From Chloroflexota bacterium (lineage in GTDB: Bacteria > Chloroflexota > Anaerolineae > UBA7937 > B3-Chlor), in contig JAUWLF010000017.1 in assembly GCA_030613785.1 (NCBI GenBank), positions 1 to 55,194 on the forward strand: DNA of 55,194 nucleotides. Reading direction: 5' to 3'. Every line of letters starts with the position of its first letter. Position 1 is the first letter of the stretch. The translations under genes were made by a program, and so were the position numbers. Under the pieces are notes generated by a model. That model saw only the letters and a program-made list of their open reading frames with translations, did not search any database and was not told the origin of the DNA. This document shows, piece after piece, positions 15,578 to 24,877 of the stretch.

Positions 15578-17989
15578 ATGGCGCAAGTATGTAGTGCATG
15601 TGGGACCACCAATCTAGAGAGGGACAGGTTCTGCCGCGGTTGCGGGCAGCCCTTGGAGGTTTCTGCCAGCTCAGTGAAACTTGACACCCCGCATACCGCG
15701 GCTGGAAGCGCTCGCCCTTGGGTGGCCGTCATCTTGATAGGGGCATTGCTCCTGTGCTGCCTCGGCATCATCGGAGTCGCCCTCTTGGACGAGCTGATGC
15801 CCACGCACCCTCTACGGAGTCTCGTGGTAGGCACCCCTACCCCCACGTCCACCTGGACGCCTTCTCCCACGTCTACCCCTACTGTCACTCCCATTGCCGC
15901 GCCCACCAGCACTCCCACAGTAAGGTTGAATGGTGACAGCTTCGAACCCGACGACACCATACCCCAAGCCAAAGAGATCGGTACCGGGGGGGATCGTCAA
16001 ACGCACACCTTGAACCCTGCTGGGGATCGAGACTACGTCTACTTCTGGGCCACAGAGGGGATGCAGTACACCATAGAGACAGGTAACCTGGGGGACCTCT
16101 GCGACACAGTGCTCACGCTGTACGATCAAGAGGGGACAGAACTGGCCAGTGACGACGATGGGGCCGAGGAAGCTCTAGCCTCCCACCTCACATGGGTCGC
16201 CGAAGAGGAGAGTACTCTCTTCGTTGAGGTTGGCCATTTCAGCGAGGTGCCGGAGGGAGAAGACGCAAGCTACGACGTCTGGATCACGGAGAGTGAGCCT
16301 GTGGCCTTCGAGGAAGATGAATACGAACCTGACGATACCATGGCGCAAGCCAAGGAGATTATGCTCGACGTACGCCAGACTCACACCATTCATGTGCAGG
16401 GAGACCACGATTGGGTGTACTTCCAGGCTGAGGAAGAGATCACCTACGTCATTGAGACCTCTGATCTCGGGGCTGAGATGGACACCGTGATCTATCTCTA
16501 TAGCGAGGATGGCGAAGAGTTGGCCCAGAACGATGATGGCGGCGAGGAGAGCTTGGCTTCCCGCATCACTTGGAGTGTCGATTCCACGGGCATCCTCTAC
16601 GTGATGATCCAGAGCTACTCGAATGACGGAGCCAGCCCAAACATGCACTACAGCATCTCAGTGTCTGAGGGGTTGGCCTTCAGACCAGACTCCCACGAGC
16701 CCGACGATAGCAGAGACCAAGCCAGTGAAATCGAAGTTGGATCGTTCCAGAGCCACAATCTGCATGTTACCGGAGATGGCGACTGGACCTCGTTCCAAGC
16801 CATGGCGGGAACCAACTACGTGATCGGGACGTTCAATCTGGGGGACAGGATTGACACCCTCATCTCTCTCTACGACGCGAACGGTCGAGAACTGGCCAGT
16901 GACGATGATGGAGGAGATCAATCTCTGGCCTCACGCCTTGCTTGGACTGCAACCGAGGATGGTATCCTCTACGTCATGATTCAAGACCTGGGAGACGATG
17001 AGGCGGGACCGGGGACCGAATACGGAATCTCCGTCCGTGAGGAAGGGAGCGCTCTGCTCATCGCCGATGAGTATGAGCCAGACAATACCATGGCCGAGGC
17101 CAGGGAAATCGAGTTGGGTGACATCCAGACCCACAGTATTCATGCCGTCGGCGACCACGATTGGCTGTCCTTTGAGGCCGCGGAGGGGACCACCTACCTC
17201 ATCGAGACTTCCAATCTGGGACTGGAGATGGACACCATCGTCTTTCTGCATGACCAAAGCGGTACAGAAGTGGCTGAGGACGACGATGGCGGCGAAGACC
17301 CACGAGCTTCCCAAATCGCCTGGACCGCAGAGCAGACCGCTACGTTCTACATCATGGTTCGCGATTACAAGGACAACAGGGCCGGACTCGGAATGGCGTA
17401 TGACATCTCACTTCGTCAAACCCAGCCCGCTACCAGTGAGTCGAGGATCTACATTGCTGAGGGCGCCTATCACATCGTGGCTCATGAGGTCAACGTCTTC
17501 ATCGTCGGCATTAGCGAACGTCTCTTCCTGGACAACTTCACTGTGGAGGTTGATGCGGCTCAAGTAAGCGGGGATGACGACAACGAATACGGGCTGGTGT
17601 ACGGCTATCAGGACCAAGAGAACTACTATGAAGTGGGCATCTCTGGCGATGGGTATGCCGGGTTCTTCGCCAAGGCGGCAGGCGCCTGGCACACCATCGT
17701 CAGGTTCAGACCCGAGGAGTCCGTCAATCCAGGCAATGCCCTGAATCATCTTCGCCTGGAGGAGGACGAAGGAAGGCTCTCCTTCTACATCAACGAACAA
17801 CTGGCGTTTGAAGACTTCGACGATCGATTCCGCGACGGCTTTATTGGATTTGGTTGCGGTCCATTCAAGGAGCCAGGCCTGCACTGCTCCTTCGACAATC
17901 TGGTCGTCCGGGATCACGATGGCAGCGTGATCTGGCAAGACGACTTCGATGATAATTCTGGGACCTGGTCTGAGACCCATCAGCGGTAG
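15578..17989 (+). CDS. Zinc-ribbon membrane protein with four PPC-like repeats and a C-terminal beta-sandwich
   Basis: An 803-residue protein. A cytoplasmic zinc ribbon (CSACGTTNLERDRFCRGCG) is followed by one membrane helix (about 48-70) and a TPTPTS-rich stalk. Then come four modules of about 125 residues, each opening with a DxxEPDD/PDN unit plus an xxQAxEI helix and containing HDWVYFQA-type, LxDTxIxLYD and DDDGGEE loops. The last 190 residues look like a concanavalin/LamG-type sandwich (NEYGLVYGYQDQENYYEVG, FYINEQLAFEDF). The acidic DDDGGE loops may bind Ca2+ (inference). The start at ATG 15578 puts the zinc ribbon first. It looks like a surface sensor or adhesin tied to the cytoplasm. 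Confidence 0.8.
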   Translation: MAQVCSACGTTNLERDRFCRGCGQPLEVSASSVKLDTPHTAAGSARPWVAVILIGALLLCCLGIIGVALLDELMPTHPLRSLVVGTPTPTSTWTPSPTSTPTVTPIAAPTSTPTVRLNGDSFEPDDTIPQAKEIGTGGDRQTHTLNPAGDRDYVYFWATEGMQYTIETGNLGDLCDTVLTLYDQEGTELASDDDGAEEALASHLTWVAEEESTLFVEVGHFSEVPEGEDASYDVWITESEPVAFEEDEYEPDDTMAQAKEIMLDVRQTHTIHVQGDHDWVYFQAEEEITYVIETSDLGAEMDTVIYLYSEDGEELAQNDDGGEESLASRITWSVDSTGILYVMIQSYSNDGASPNMHYSISVSEGLAFRPDSHEPDDSRDQASEIEVGSFQSHNLHVTGDGDWTSFQAMAGTNYVIGTFNLGDRIDTLISLYDANGRELASDDDGGDQSLASRLAWTATEDGILYVMIQDLGDDEAGPGTEYGISVREEGSALLIADEYEPDNTMAEAREIELGDIQTHSIHAVGDHDWLSFEAAEGTTYLIETSNLGLEMDTIVFLHDQSGTEVAEDDDGGEDPRASQIAWTAEQTATFYIMVRDYKDNRAGLGMAYDISLRQTQPATSESRIYIAEGAYHIVAHEVNVFIVGISERLFLDNFTVEVDAAQVSGDDDNEYGLVYGYQDQENYYEVGISGDGYAGFFAKAAGAWHTIVRFRPEESVNPGNALNHLRLEEDEGRLSFYINEQLAFEDFDDRFRDGFIGFGCGPFKEPGLHCSFDNLVVRDHDGSVIWQDDFDDNSGTWSETHQR

Positions 17990-18029
17990 CAGATCTGTCT
18001 CTCAGATTCATAGACTGGAGGAAAGAAGA

Positions 18030-18779
18030 GTGACAGTCTTCGCAAGAGAGCACATACGATTCAGAACGACTCGACGCTGGCTGGCCGCAACCCTTCTGGC
18101 GGCGCTCATTGGCACCGCCTTGCTAGCCGGATTGACGGGCTGTAATACTCCCGAGCCGCCGCCAACCAACACTCCCACGGTTCAGGCCCAAACGCCGACC
18201 CCCACCACACAGGAGACACCTCAGGCAACTACGGAACCCTTGATTCCGCTAGATGACGACCCGGTGCTGGGTTCACCCGACGCGCCGGTGACCATGATCG
18301 AGTATTCTGAGTATCTGTGTCCTTACTGCCGCCGCTTCGTCTTGGAGACCATGCCCCTAATCGAGGAAGAGTACATTGACACAGGAAAGGTCAAGCTCGT
18401 CTTTCGAGACTTCCCTGTCCATGGGCAACCGGCCGTCTCGATAGCCATGGTGGCTGAATGTGCTGCTGATCAAGGCAAGTTCTGGGAGATGCACGTTATG
18501 CTTTTCGAGCGGGCTGAGGAGTGGTCAGAAAGCGAAGACGTCCTGGCAACGTTTCAAGGATACGCTGAGGAGCTAGGCATCGACCAGGACGAGTTTCTCA
18601 ACTGTCTCGAACTGGGCACGACTTTCGAAAGGATACAAGAAGACTACAACTTGGCCATACAGGATGGCGTCACTGGCACACCATCTTTCCTGATCAACGG
18701 CGTTCTAGTGGTCGGAGCGCAGCCTTTCGAGGAGTTCCAAAGAATCATCGAGGAAGAGCTAGCGAAACTAGGTCAGTGA
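18030..18779 (+). CDS. DsbA-family thiol oxidoreductase lipoprotein
   Basis: A 249-residue lipoprotein with lipobox LTGC (Cys38) and a Pro/Thr linker. It carries a thioredoxin-fold DsbA/DsbG-like domain with active site EYLCPYCRRF (Cys97, Cys100) and cis-Pro loop TGTPSFLINGVLVVG. It should form or repair disulfides outside the membrane. That would suit the Cys-rich lipoprotein encoded at 5798-7132 (inference). GTG 18030 follows a GGAGGAAAG ribosome site; an earlier in-frame start would lie inside the preceding gene. Its 3' end overlaps the convergent TPR gene by 12 nt. Confidence 0.88.
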   Translation: MTVFAREHIRFRTTRRWLAATLLAALIGTALLAGLTGCNTPEPPPTNTPTVQAQTPTPTTQETPQATTEPLIPLDDDPVLGSPDAPVTMIEYSEYLCPYCRRFVLETMPLIEEEYIDTGKVKLVFRDFPVHGQPAVSIAMVAECAADQGKFWEMHVMLFERAEEWSESEDVLATFQGYAEELGIDQDEFLNCLELGTTFERIQEDYNLAIQDGVTGTPSFLINGVLVVGAQPFEEFQRIIEEELAKLGQ

Positions 18780-19466
18780 GGGTCTGTACAGGCTCTCTTC
18801 CCTCTTGCCGCCGAGGTACGTGAGCAGCTCTTCGCTGAAGCCCTCCTCCCGCATGAAGGCCTGAAGATAATGGTATGGCACAAAGGCCAAGCCACGCGAA
18901 CCCTGGGCTAGCAGCCGTTCCGCTTGCTCGCCCACACCGGTCATCGTCTCCTGCAAGTACGTCTCCCCCTCAAGTGCCGCATACCGCAAGGCCTCGGCGT
19001 AGTGGCCGAGGCCTTGCTCATGAGTCTCGGCACTAGACAAGGCCAGCCGTCCTCTCAGCCAACTCAGCTTCGACAGTGGCTCCCACCTCTCTAGTGTGAG
19101 CGCCAGCCTGCCTGCCTCGTCGGCACGCTCGTAGAACTTCCCTAGCTCCTCGTGCGTGAAATGCAGGAAGGCTAGATTCATCAAGGCCACCGACTCGCTG
19201 AGATCCTCGCCAAGCTCCTGAGCAATCTGCCGAGTACATTCGTAGCACTCCAGGGCCTCATGGGGACGGCCCTGATTGTGATTCACGGTACCCAGATTGT
19301 TGAGAACAATACCCTGACCACGAACGTCGCCTAGAGCCTTGCGCAGTGCCATACTGCGGAGGTACCTGTCGATAGCCTCTTCCCACATGCCGCGGGCACT
19401 GTAGGCGTTCCCTAGCTCGTTCAGCTCCCGCTCGTCGAGCTCATCGAAGCCCCTTACCTGTCCCAT
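18768..19466 (-). CDS. TPR-repeat protein
   Basis: About 232 residues, nearly all tetratricopeptide-like helical repeats: LNELGNAYSARGMWEEAIDRY, GIVLNNLGTVNHNQGRPHEALECY, ALMNLAFLHFTHEELGKFYE and further weaker units. No effector domain is present. It resembles the repeat part of larger bacterial TPR regulators and may be a scaffold or a shortened relative. The start is ATG 19466 (TTG 19472 also possible), about 22 nt after the AIR-synthase-like gene, so it is probably the last gene of the Mo/W operon. Role in that operon unknown. Confidence 0.7.
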   Translation of the reverse strand: MGQVRGFDELDERELNELGNAYSARGMWEEAIDRYLRSMALRKALGDVRGQGIVLNNLGTVNHNQGRPHEALECYECTRQIAQELGEDLSESVALMNLAFLHFTHEELGKFYERADEAGRLALTLERWEPLSKLSWLRGRLALSSAETHEQGLGHYAEALRYAALEGETYLQETMTGVGEQAERLLAQGSRGLAFVPYHYLQAFMREEGFSEELLTYLGGKREESLYRPSLT

Positions 19467-19488
19467 GTCCAATACCGCTCAGTGCGAG

Positions 19489-20511
19489 CTAGCTGAACAG
19501 CTTCGCTATCTCATCCTGAGGGAACCTAGGCATATCTATGGTAGAGATACCTCGCCGCAGCTTTACACCACTCTCCGCACTCTGCACGTGGCCGATGACG
19601 GAGGCCGGGATATGCTCCGCACTCAAGACCGCTTCTAGCTCCTCAGCCTGCGCGGAGGGCAAGGTGATGAGCAGCGCCCCCGAGGCGATGGTGCCCAACG
19701 GAACCAGTCCGAACTCAGCACACAACTGACGACATTCCGGCAAAACTTCTATCTTCCCCTCTTCTATCAGTAGCCCAACCCCGGCCGCTTCGGCCAATTC
19801 ATACAGCGCCATGGCCAGCCCGCCCTCCGTCGGGTCGTGCATGGCATGAACATTGAAGGCCTGGCTAGCCAACCTCGCCTCACGAAACACGCTTATGCCC
19901 GGGTCAAAGAGGTATCTCTGCGCCCGGGCGATGAAGTCGGGGGCGTAGCCACGCTCCCGCAACTGGGCTTCCCTCTCCCGGGCGATAACAGCCGTGCCCT
20001 CGATGGCCACGCCCTTGGTCAGCACAATCGCGTCCCCCACCTCAGCGCCACTCGTGGTCACAAGCTTCTCCTTCTCCACTTCCCCCAGCATCTGTCCGAC
20101 CACGATGGGCCTGTCCAAGGCGTAGGTTATCTCGGTATGCCCACCCACCAGAGAGATGCCCAGATCAGCACACGCCTGATACATCTGCCGGAATATCTCC
20201 TCTACCATCGCCTCATCATTCGCCGTTTCGGGCAAGAGGATGGTGGCGAGGAACCAGCGGGGGGTCGCCCCAGTCGTGACCAGGTCATTGGCATTGACGT
20301 GCACGGCGTACCAACCTATCTGATCGGTGGCAAAGGTAATGGGATCCGTCTTGGCTACCAGGTACGTCTCTCCCATGTCCAGCACCGCTGCATCCTCTCC
20401 GATCCTGGCACCCAACACGACGCGATCGTCCTCCAGACGATATCGCTCCAGCAAGCGACCCAGTAGCTCCGTGGGCAACTTGCCTACGGGGAGCCTTCTT
20501 CCCTGCCCCAT
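19489..20511 (-). CDS. AIR synthase/HypE-like protein in the molybdopterin operon
   Basis: A 340-residue ATP-binding protein of the PurM/HypE/ThiL/SelD superfamily: RIGEDAAVLDMG, VAKTDPITFA, VHVNANDLVTTGATPRWFL, VGGHTEI and MHDPTEGGLAMALYEL. The C-terminus reads PRFPQDEIAKLFS and lacks the terminal Cys that HypE uses, so it is not a canonical HypE. The phosphotransfer or dehydration substrate is unknown. The start at ATG 20511 follows AGGAGG with short spacing. Lying 163 nt after moaE, it may serve cofactor maturation (inference). Confidence 0.75.
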   Translation of the reverse strand: MGQGRRLPVGKLPTELLGRLLERYRLEDDRVVLGARIGEDAAVLDMGETYLVAKTDPITFATDQIGWYAVHVNANDLVTTGATPRWFLATILLPETANDEAMVEEIFRQMYQACADLGISLVGGHTEITYALDRPIVVGQMLGEVEKEKLVTTSGAEVGDAIVLTKGVAIEGTAVIAREREAQLRERGYAPDFIARAQRYLFDPGISVFREARLASQAFNVHAMHDPTEGGLAMALYELAEAAGVGLLIEEGKIEVLPECRQLCAEFGLVPLGTIASGALLITLPSAQAEELEAVLSAEHIPASVIGHVQSAESGVKLRRGISTIDMPRFPQDEIAKLFS

Positions 20512-20674
20512 AATCCTCCTCGCAACGCGAAGGGCTGCAAAGTAGCCACACATCTCAGCGGGGTGCCTGGAATACCGGTGACGTCAACTTCGCTGCCCGC
20601 TCGACCTAGCTTCTCAAGCATCCCATGCCGCCCGCGTGGGGCGTGTCCACCGACCCCGAGGGACTACCCGCCAC

Positions 20675-21106
20675 TTATTGCTCGCTCCACCATTCCGCCC
20701 CATCTGTCCAGACCTCTTTCTTCCAGATGGGCGCAACCTCTTTCAGTCTGTTAACAGCGTAGCGAACGGCATCGAAGACCTCCTCCCGATGAGCTGCGGA
20801 GAGCGCAATCACCACACTGGTGTCTCCTATCTCCAGCCGCCCCACCCTGTGCACAATGGCGACCTCTCTGATCGTCTTCCACCGTTCACGGATTTCACCG
20901 GCGATCTGTTGCAGCACTTCTTCAGCCATCTCCGGGTAGGCCTCATACTCCAGGTACCGCACCTCTCTACCATAGGTGCTGCCACGCACCACACCGACGA
21001 AAGCAATCACGGCCCCGACGTCGGGATCCGCAAGTCGTGCCACTACCTCGTCTGCCGACAAACCCTCAGTCGTGATCTCGAACAGTTTCAAGGATCCCTC
21101 AACCAT
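20675..21106 (-). CDS. moaE: MoaE, molybdopterin synthase catalytic subunit
   Basis: A 143-residue subunit that, with thiocarboxylated MoaD, inserts two sulfurs into cyclic pyranopterin monophosphate. Family features are GAVIAFVGVVRGSTYG, the strand REVRYLEYEAYPEMAEE, IAIVHRVGRLEIGD-type core and KEVAPIWKKEVW with the catalytic Lys pair. It follows moaD by 7 nt on the same strand. Confidence 0.95.
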   Translation of the reverse strand: MVEGSLKLFEITTEGLSADEVVARLADPDVGAVIAFVGVVRGSTYGREVRYLEYEAYPEMAEEVLQQIAGEIRERWKTIREVAIVHRVGRLEIGDTSVVIALSAAHREEVFDAVRYAVNRLKEVAPIWKKEVWTDGAEWWSEQ

Positions 21107-21113
21107 CCGATGC

Positions 21114-21359
21114 CTACCCTCCCCCCACAGGAGGTATCAAAGCCACCTCATCACCCTCATGCAACTGGCTCTCCAGGGACGCGTACTTGCGGTTCACCGC
21201 CACCTTGATCACGTGACAGTAAGGCCCCAACACCGGATACTCCTCTCCTAACAGGTTCACCAGGTCTCCCGCCGTCGATCCTGCCGGCAACTGCTGTTCG
21301 ATCTCGTTCCTCCCCAGCGCTTCCCGCGGGCCACCGAAGAACCTCACCCTCACCTTCAC
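21114..21359 (-). CDS. moaD: MoaD, molybdopterin synthase sulfur-carrier subunit
   Basis: An 81-residue ubiquitin-like protein ending in the diagnostic Gly-Gly ([10 protein letters not shown]), which is adenylated and thiocarboxylated before sulfur transfer to MoaE's substrate. The GTG start overlaps the moaC stop (GTGA). The thiocarboxylating MoeB-like enzyme is not in the window; sulfur could come from the IscS encoded at 53.6-54.8 kb (inference). Confidence 0.93.
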   Translation of the reverse strand: MKVRVRFFGGPREALGRNEIEQQLPAGSTAGDLVNLLGEEYPVLGPYCHVIKVAVNRKYASLESQLHEGDEVALIPPVGGG

Positions 21360-21838
21360 GGGGCGTCCTCCAGCACGATCTCACCGCTCTTCCCCCCACT
21401 CTTTCGGACCAGGCGGATATCTTCGATGTGCATCGTTCGCTCCACCGCCTTTGCCATGTCGTAGATCGTCAAGGCGGCGACGCTGACCGCGGTGAGCGCT
21501 TCCATCTCCACGCCGGTTTTCCCTCGGCTGCGCACCGTGGCAGTGATCTCGATGCGCGATGCCTCCTCGTTAATGTCAAACTCCACGTCTATCTTGGTCA
21601 GAAGCAGAGGGTGGCAGAGAGGGATGAGGTCGGGCACACGCTTCGCAGCCATGATCCCCGCCACTTGTGCCACCGACAAGACGTCACCCTTGGCCACACC
21701 CTTCTCTACGATAAGACGAAGGGTCTCCGGGCGCATAGTCACGTGACCCTTGGCGACGGCCACGCGATCCGTGTCCAGCTTCTCACCCACGTCCACCATC
21801 CGGACGCGACCTTGATCGTCCACGTGACTCAGTCCCAC
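21356..21838 (-). CDS. moaC: MoaC, cyclic pyranopterin monophosphate synthase
   Basis: A 160-residue enzyme that closes the cyclic phosphate ring after MoaA. Features are [10 protein letters not shown], the catalytic [13 protein letters not shown], and [23 protein letters not shown] chose GTG 21838, preceded by AGGAGGT, since it gives the usual MoaC length and N-terminus ([16 protein letters not shown]). An earlier ATG at 21922 would add an unconserved 28 residues. It lies between moaA and moaD in one operon. Confidence 0.93.
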   Translation of the reverse strand: MGLSHVDDQGRVRMVDVGEKLDTDRVAVAKGHVTMRPETLRLIVEKGVAKGDVLSVAQVAGIMAAKRVPDLIPLCHPLLLTKIDVEFDINEEASRIEITATVRSRGKTGVEMEALTAVSVAALTIYDMAKAVERTMHIEDIRLVRKSGGKSGEIVLEDAP

Positions 21839-21921
21839 GATACCTCCTGTCAAGTGTCTGGCGACCGACCTCCAAACTGCCCACCCATCCGCCGGTGGGC
21901 ACTCGCCGGCAGTCCAACCCA

Positions 21922-22917
21922 CTATCCGCCGATCTGTGACATAGATCTCTTCTTTGGCCGATGGGACTGTGCCAAGTCATGCTGCCGCGGCTTGCTCTCG
22001 ACGCCCTTGAGCAACAACTCCTTGATCTCGGCAACACCCGCACCTCGACGCAGCGGTCCGCGCAGATCTATCTCCTCATCGGAGAGCAAGCAAGGCCGTA
22101 GCTGTCCATCGGCTGTGAGGCGCATCCTGTTGCAGCGGTAGCAGAAGTGCTCGCTGATGGCGGTGATGAAGCCTAACGTACCCTGTGCCCCAGGCAGCCG
22201 GTAGTAGCGCGCTGGGCCGCTTCCTGCGCTCACCTTCGCTGGCTCCAGCGTACCCAGCGTGGACTCGATTCGCTGCCGAATCTCCTCCGCCGTAACCACC
22301 TTCTCCGTCCACTCATCGCCCAGCCACCCACCGTGCCCCACCGGCATCAACTCGATGAAACGCAGGTTCCAGCCCGTCTCCATGGTCCTACTGGCCAGAT
22401 CCACCACCTCATCGTCGTTCATCCCACGAATGACCACAGTGTTGATCTTGATGGGCTCCAGCCCCACTTGGCGTGCAGCCTCCATCCCCTCAAGGACGTC
22501 CTCCAGCCGGCCTCCACGCGTGATGCTCCTGAAACGCACCGGCTGGAGGGAGTCCAGGCTGATATTGACTCGCTCAAGGCCCGCTTCAGCCAGGCTGGAT
22601 GCGTAACGCGACAAGAGAATGCCGTTTGTCGTCATTGCCAGGTCGTCCACTCCAGGGACGCGGGCCAGCATGCGTACCAGCTTCACTATGTCCAGCCGGA
22701 CCAGTGGCTCCCCACCAGTCAGCCGCACCTTGCTGATATCCAACTCGGCAGCGGCCCGCACGACGGTCTCGATCTCCTCATAGGTCAAGATGTCCTCGTG
22801 CGGAACCCACGGTATCCCCTCCGGCGGCATACAGTATGCGCACCGCAGGTTACAGCGATCGGTCACAGAGATACGCAGATAGCTAATGGGGCGATTGTAA
22901 GCGTCGAGATGCGTCAT
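21922..22917 (-). CDS. moaA: MoaA, GTP 3',8-cyclase
   Basis: A 331-residue radical SAM enzyme for the first Moco step. The N-terminal cluster motif is CNLRCAYC (Cys22, 26, 29). The second cluster is bound near the C-terminus by [32 protein letters not shown] and TNGILL are standard. It is the first moa gene and lies 33 nt after wtpC, tying pterin synthesis to Mo/W uptake in one transcript controlled by the leader riboswitches. Confidence 0.96.
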   Translation of the reverse strand: MTHLDAYNRPISYLRISVTDRCNLRCAYCMPPEGIPWVPHEDILTYEEIETVVRAAAELDISKVRLTGGEPLVRLDIVKLVRMLARVPGVDDLAMTTNGILLSRYASSLAEAGLERVNISLDSLQPVRFRSITRGGRLEDVLEGMEAARQVGLEPIKINTVVIRGMNDDEVVDLASRTMETGWNLRFIELMPVGHGGWLGDEWTEKVVTAEEIRQRIESTLGTLEPAKVSAGSGPARYYRLPGAQGTLGFITAISEHFCYRCNRMRLTADGQLRPCLLSDEEIDLRGPLRRGAGVAEIKELLLKGVESKPRQHDLAQSHRPKKRSMSQIGG

Positions 22918-22950
22918 GTCAGGGTTGACTCCTCTTGAAAGACTGCGTCA

Positions 22951-24012
22951 TCAGAACACGTGTACCGCAGAGGTCTTGAACGAGATGTAGACTTCAGTCC
23001 CTTCCTTCAGTTCCATCTCCTCCAGCGACCTCCTGGTGATCATGCAGGTGAACTCCGGGGGCACGTGCACGGTCACCCAGACGATCGCCCCTCTGTCGGC
23101 GATGCTCGTGACTCGTCCGGCGAAACTATTCTGGGCGCTGGAGACCAGAGGCCCCTCCGAGATGAGAATATCCTCCGGCCTCACCGAACCATGCACAGGG
23201 CCCTCCAGATCGGTCACCACAAGGAACTCCACGCCGTCCAAGGACAGCATCCCGTGGCCATCCTCCCCCTGACGGGCTATCCCCGTGAAGATGTTTCTCA
23301 CCCCCACGAAGCGAGCTACGAACTTCGATGCAGGTTTCCTGAAGATCTCCTCCGGGGAGCCCACCTGCACGATCAAGCCCTCGTTCATGACAGCGATGCG
23401 ATCTCCTAGCGCTACCGCCTCCTCGAAATCGTGTGTGACGTGGATCGTCGTCGTGCCCAACTGCCGCTGTACCCGCCCCAGTTCGCGTCGCAAACCCTCC
23501 CGCGTCTCTGGATCGAGGGCGCTCAGCGGCTCGTCGAGGAGCAGGAGGCGGGGCTCCACCACAAGGGCCCGCGCCAGAGCTGTTCGCTGCTGCTCACCGC
23601 CGCTCAGCGTGCTCGGTCGGCGATGAAGAAGGTGTTTGATGTCCAGCATCTCACTCATGGCGTTCACCCGCTCCCCCACACCGGCACCATCCACACCTCT
23701 CAGTTTGAGCCCAAAAGCGACGTTGTCGGCAACACTGAGGTGAGGGAACAGAGCGTAGTCTTGATAGACGAACCCCACCCCGCGTCGCTCCGGAGGCGCC
23801 AGGCTCACATCCTCTCCATCCAGCAGGATGCGCCCTTGGGAGTGCTCAAACAGTCCTGCGATGGTCTCCAGCAGTACCGTCTTGCCAGCGCCCGTGGGGC
23901 CCAGGATGACGAAGTACTCCCCCGCCTTGATACGGAGATTGATCCGACGCAGTTGGAACTCCTCGAGATCAACCCATAGATCTTCTACGCGCACATTTCC
24001 TGAGTTCTTCAC
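22951..24012 (-). CDS. wtpC: Molybdate/tungstate ABC transporter ATP-binding protein
   Basis: A 353-residue ATPase with Walker A GPTGAGKT, Q-loop VYQDYALFPHL, signature TLSGGEQQR, Walker B LLLLDEPLSALD and H-loop VTHDFEEA. The C-terminal 120 residues resemble a TOBE-type domain (VRNIFTGIARQ, VRPEDILIS, VTSIADRGAIVWVTV) that in ModC/WtpC proteins can bind oxyanion for feedback. The GTG start overlaps the permease stop (GTGA). It completes wtpABC. Confidence 0.88.
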   Translation of the reverse strand: MKNSGNVRVEDLWVDLEEFQLRRINLRIKAGEYFVILGPTGAGKTVLLETIAGLFEHSQGRILLDGEDVSLAPPERRGVGFVYQDYALFPHLSVADNVAFGLKLRGVDGAGVGERVNAMSEMLDIKHLLHRRPSTLSGGEQQRTALARALVVEPRLLLLDEPLSALDPETREGLRRELGRVQRQLGTTTIHVTHDFEEAVALGDRIAVMNEGLIVQVGSPEEIFRKPASKFVARFVGVRNIFTGIARQGEDGHGMLSLDGVEFLVVTDLEGPVHGSVRPEDILISEGPLVSSAQNSFAGRVTSIADRGAIVWVTVHVPPEFTCMITRRSLEEMELKEGTEVYISFKTSAVHVF

Positions 24013-24812
24013 GCCCGCTGCCTCTTTCTACTGCCCCTCCCGCCCACGGTGGTCCTCAACACCACAAACGTGACTAGGCAGATCAGGATCACCAATGCCG
24101 CCACCGGCCGGGAGTACGTCAGTCCAAAGGACTCGAAGCGCTCGTACAGGAGGACGGGAGCAACCATGGGATGGTACGCGATGATGATGATCGCTCCGAA
24201 CTCGCTCAGTCCGCGCGCCCACATGAGGATCATCCCGGACAGGATGCCACGCCACGCCAGCGGGAACGAGACGCGCCAGAACGCGCGCCACGGCGAGGCA
24301 CCCAGCGTGCGTGCCACGCGCTCGAGTCGCGGCTCGACGGCCTCGAAACCCTCCCTCGCCCCGTTCACGAGAAACGATAGGCTCACGAAAAGCATGGCGA
24401 TGATGATGCCCGGGATCGCGGACACGAATGTGATACCGAAAAGACCGAACGCCTGGCCTAGGAGCGTACGTCTCCCAAAGGCCATCAGCAGCGCGATTCC
24501 CGCCGCGGAATGCGGCACGACAATCGGGATGTCTATGATCCCCTCGACTAGCGGCTTGCCTGGGAAGTCCACGCGGGCCAGGAGATACGCCAGGGGCACG
24601 CCAGTGATGAAAGCTATGACGGTGGCGACCAGGGAGGCCCCAAAGGTGAGGAGTATCGACGCACGCACCTCCTCATCCATGACCGTCTCCCAGAGAACAG
24701 CAGGATTCGACGCAGTCAGCGTGCGCAGGAGCGGCCAAGCGATGAACAGCACCAGAACCAACCCCAGCACGAAAAACGCCACCCGCATTCTGTTGGCGAA
24801 CAGGCCTCTCAT
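24009..24812 (-). CDS. wtpB: Molybdate/tungstate ABC transporter permease
   Basis: A 267-residue integral membrane protein with about six helices. The binding-protein-dependent transport signature EAVEPRLERVARTLGASPWRAF contacts the ATPase, and RGLSEFGAIIII is typical of ModB/WtpB. It lies 65 nt after wtpA with a strong hairpin in the gap, and overlaps wtpC. Confidence 0.9.
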   Translation of the reverse strand: MRGLFANRMRVAFFVLGLVLVLFIAWPLLRTLTASNPAVLWETVMDEEVRASILLTFGASLVATVIAFITGVPLAYLLARVDFPGKPLVEGIIDIPIVVPHSAAGIALLMAFGRRTLLGQAFGLFGITFVSAIPGIIIAMLFVSLSFLVNGAREGFEAVEPRLERVARTLGASPWRAFWRVSFPLAWRGILSGMILMWARGLSEFGAIIIIAYHPMVAPVLLYERFESFGLTYSRPVAALVILICLVTFVVLRTTVGGRGSRKRQRA

Positions 24813-24828
24813 GTCACTTGCCCCCGAT

Positions 24829-24862
24829 CCCTCCCGCAGGTTTGGCGGATCCTGCGAGAGGG
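24829..24862 (-). other. Intercistronic mRNA hairpin between wtpA and wtpB
   Basis: CCCTCCCGCAGG (24829-24840) pairs with CCTGCGAGAGGG (24851-24862) over 12 positions including one G-U in RNA, with a 10-nt loop. No T tract follows. Such hairpins after a binding-protein gene typically protect its mRNA and raise its dose over the membrane subunits. The downstream arm contains GGGAGGG, so it could also modulate wtpB translation. Confidence 0.6.
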
Positions 24863-24877
24863 TTATCTTCTGTCTGC

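Noticed and set aside
19489..20511. Calling the AIR-synthase-like gene SelD because selC is nearby
   Set aside because: It lacks the N-terminal Gly-rich loop with catalytic Cys/Sec and Lys of SelD and aligns better with HypE/ThiL-like motifs.
20285..20551. Alternative minus-strand frame inside the AIR-synthase-like gene
   Set aside because: The main frame has full family motifs; this one is a shadow.
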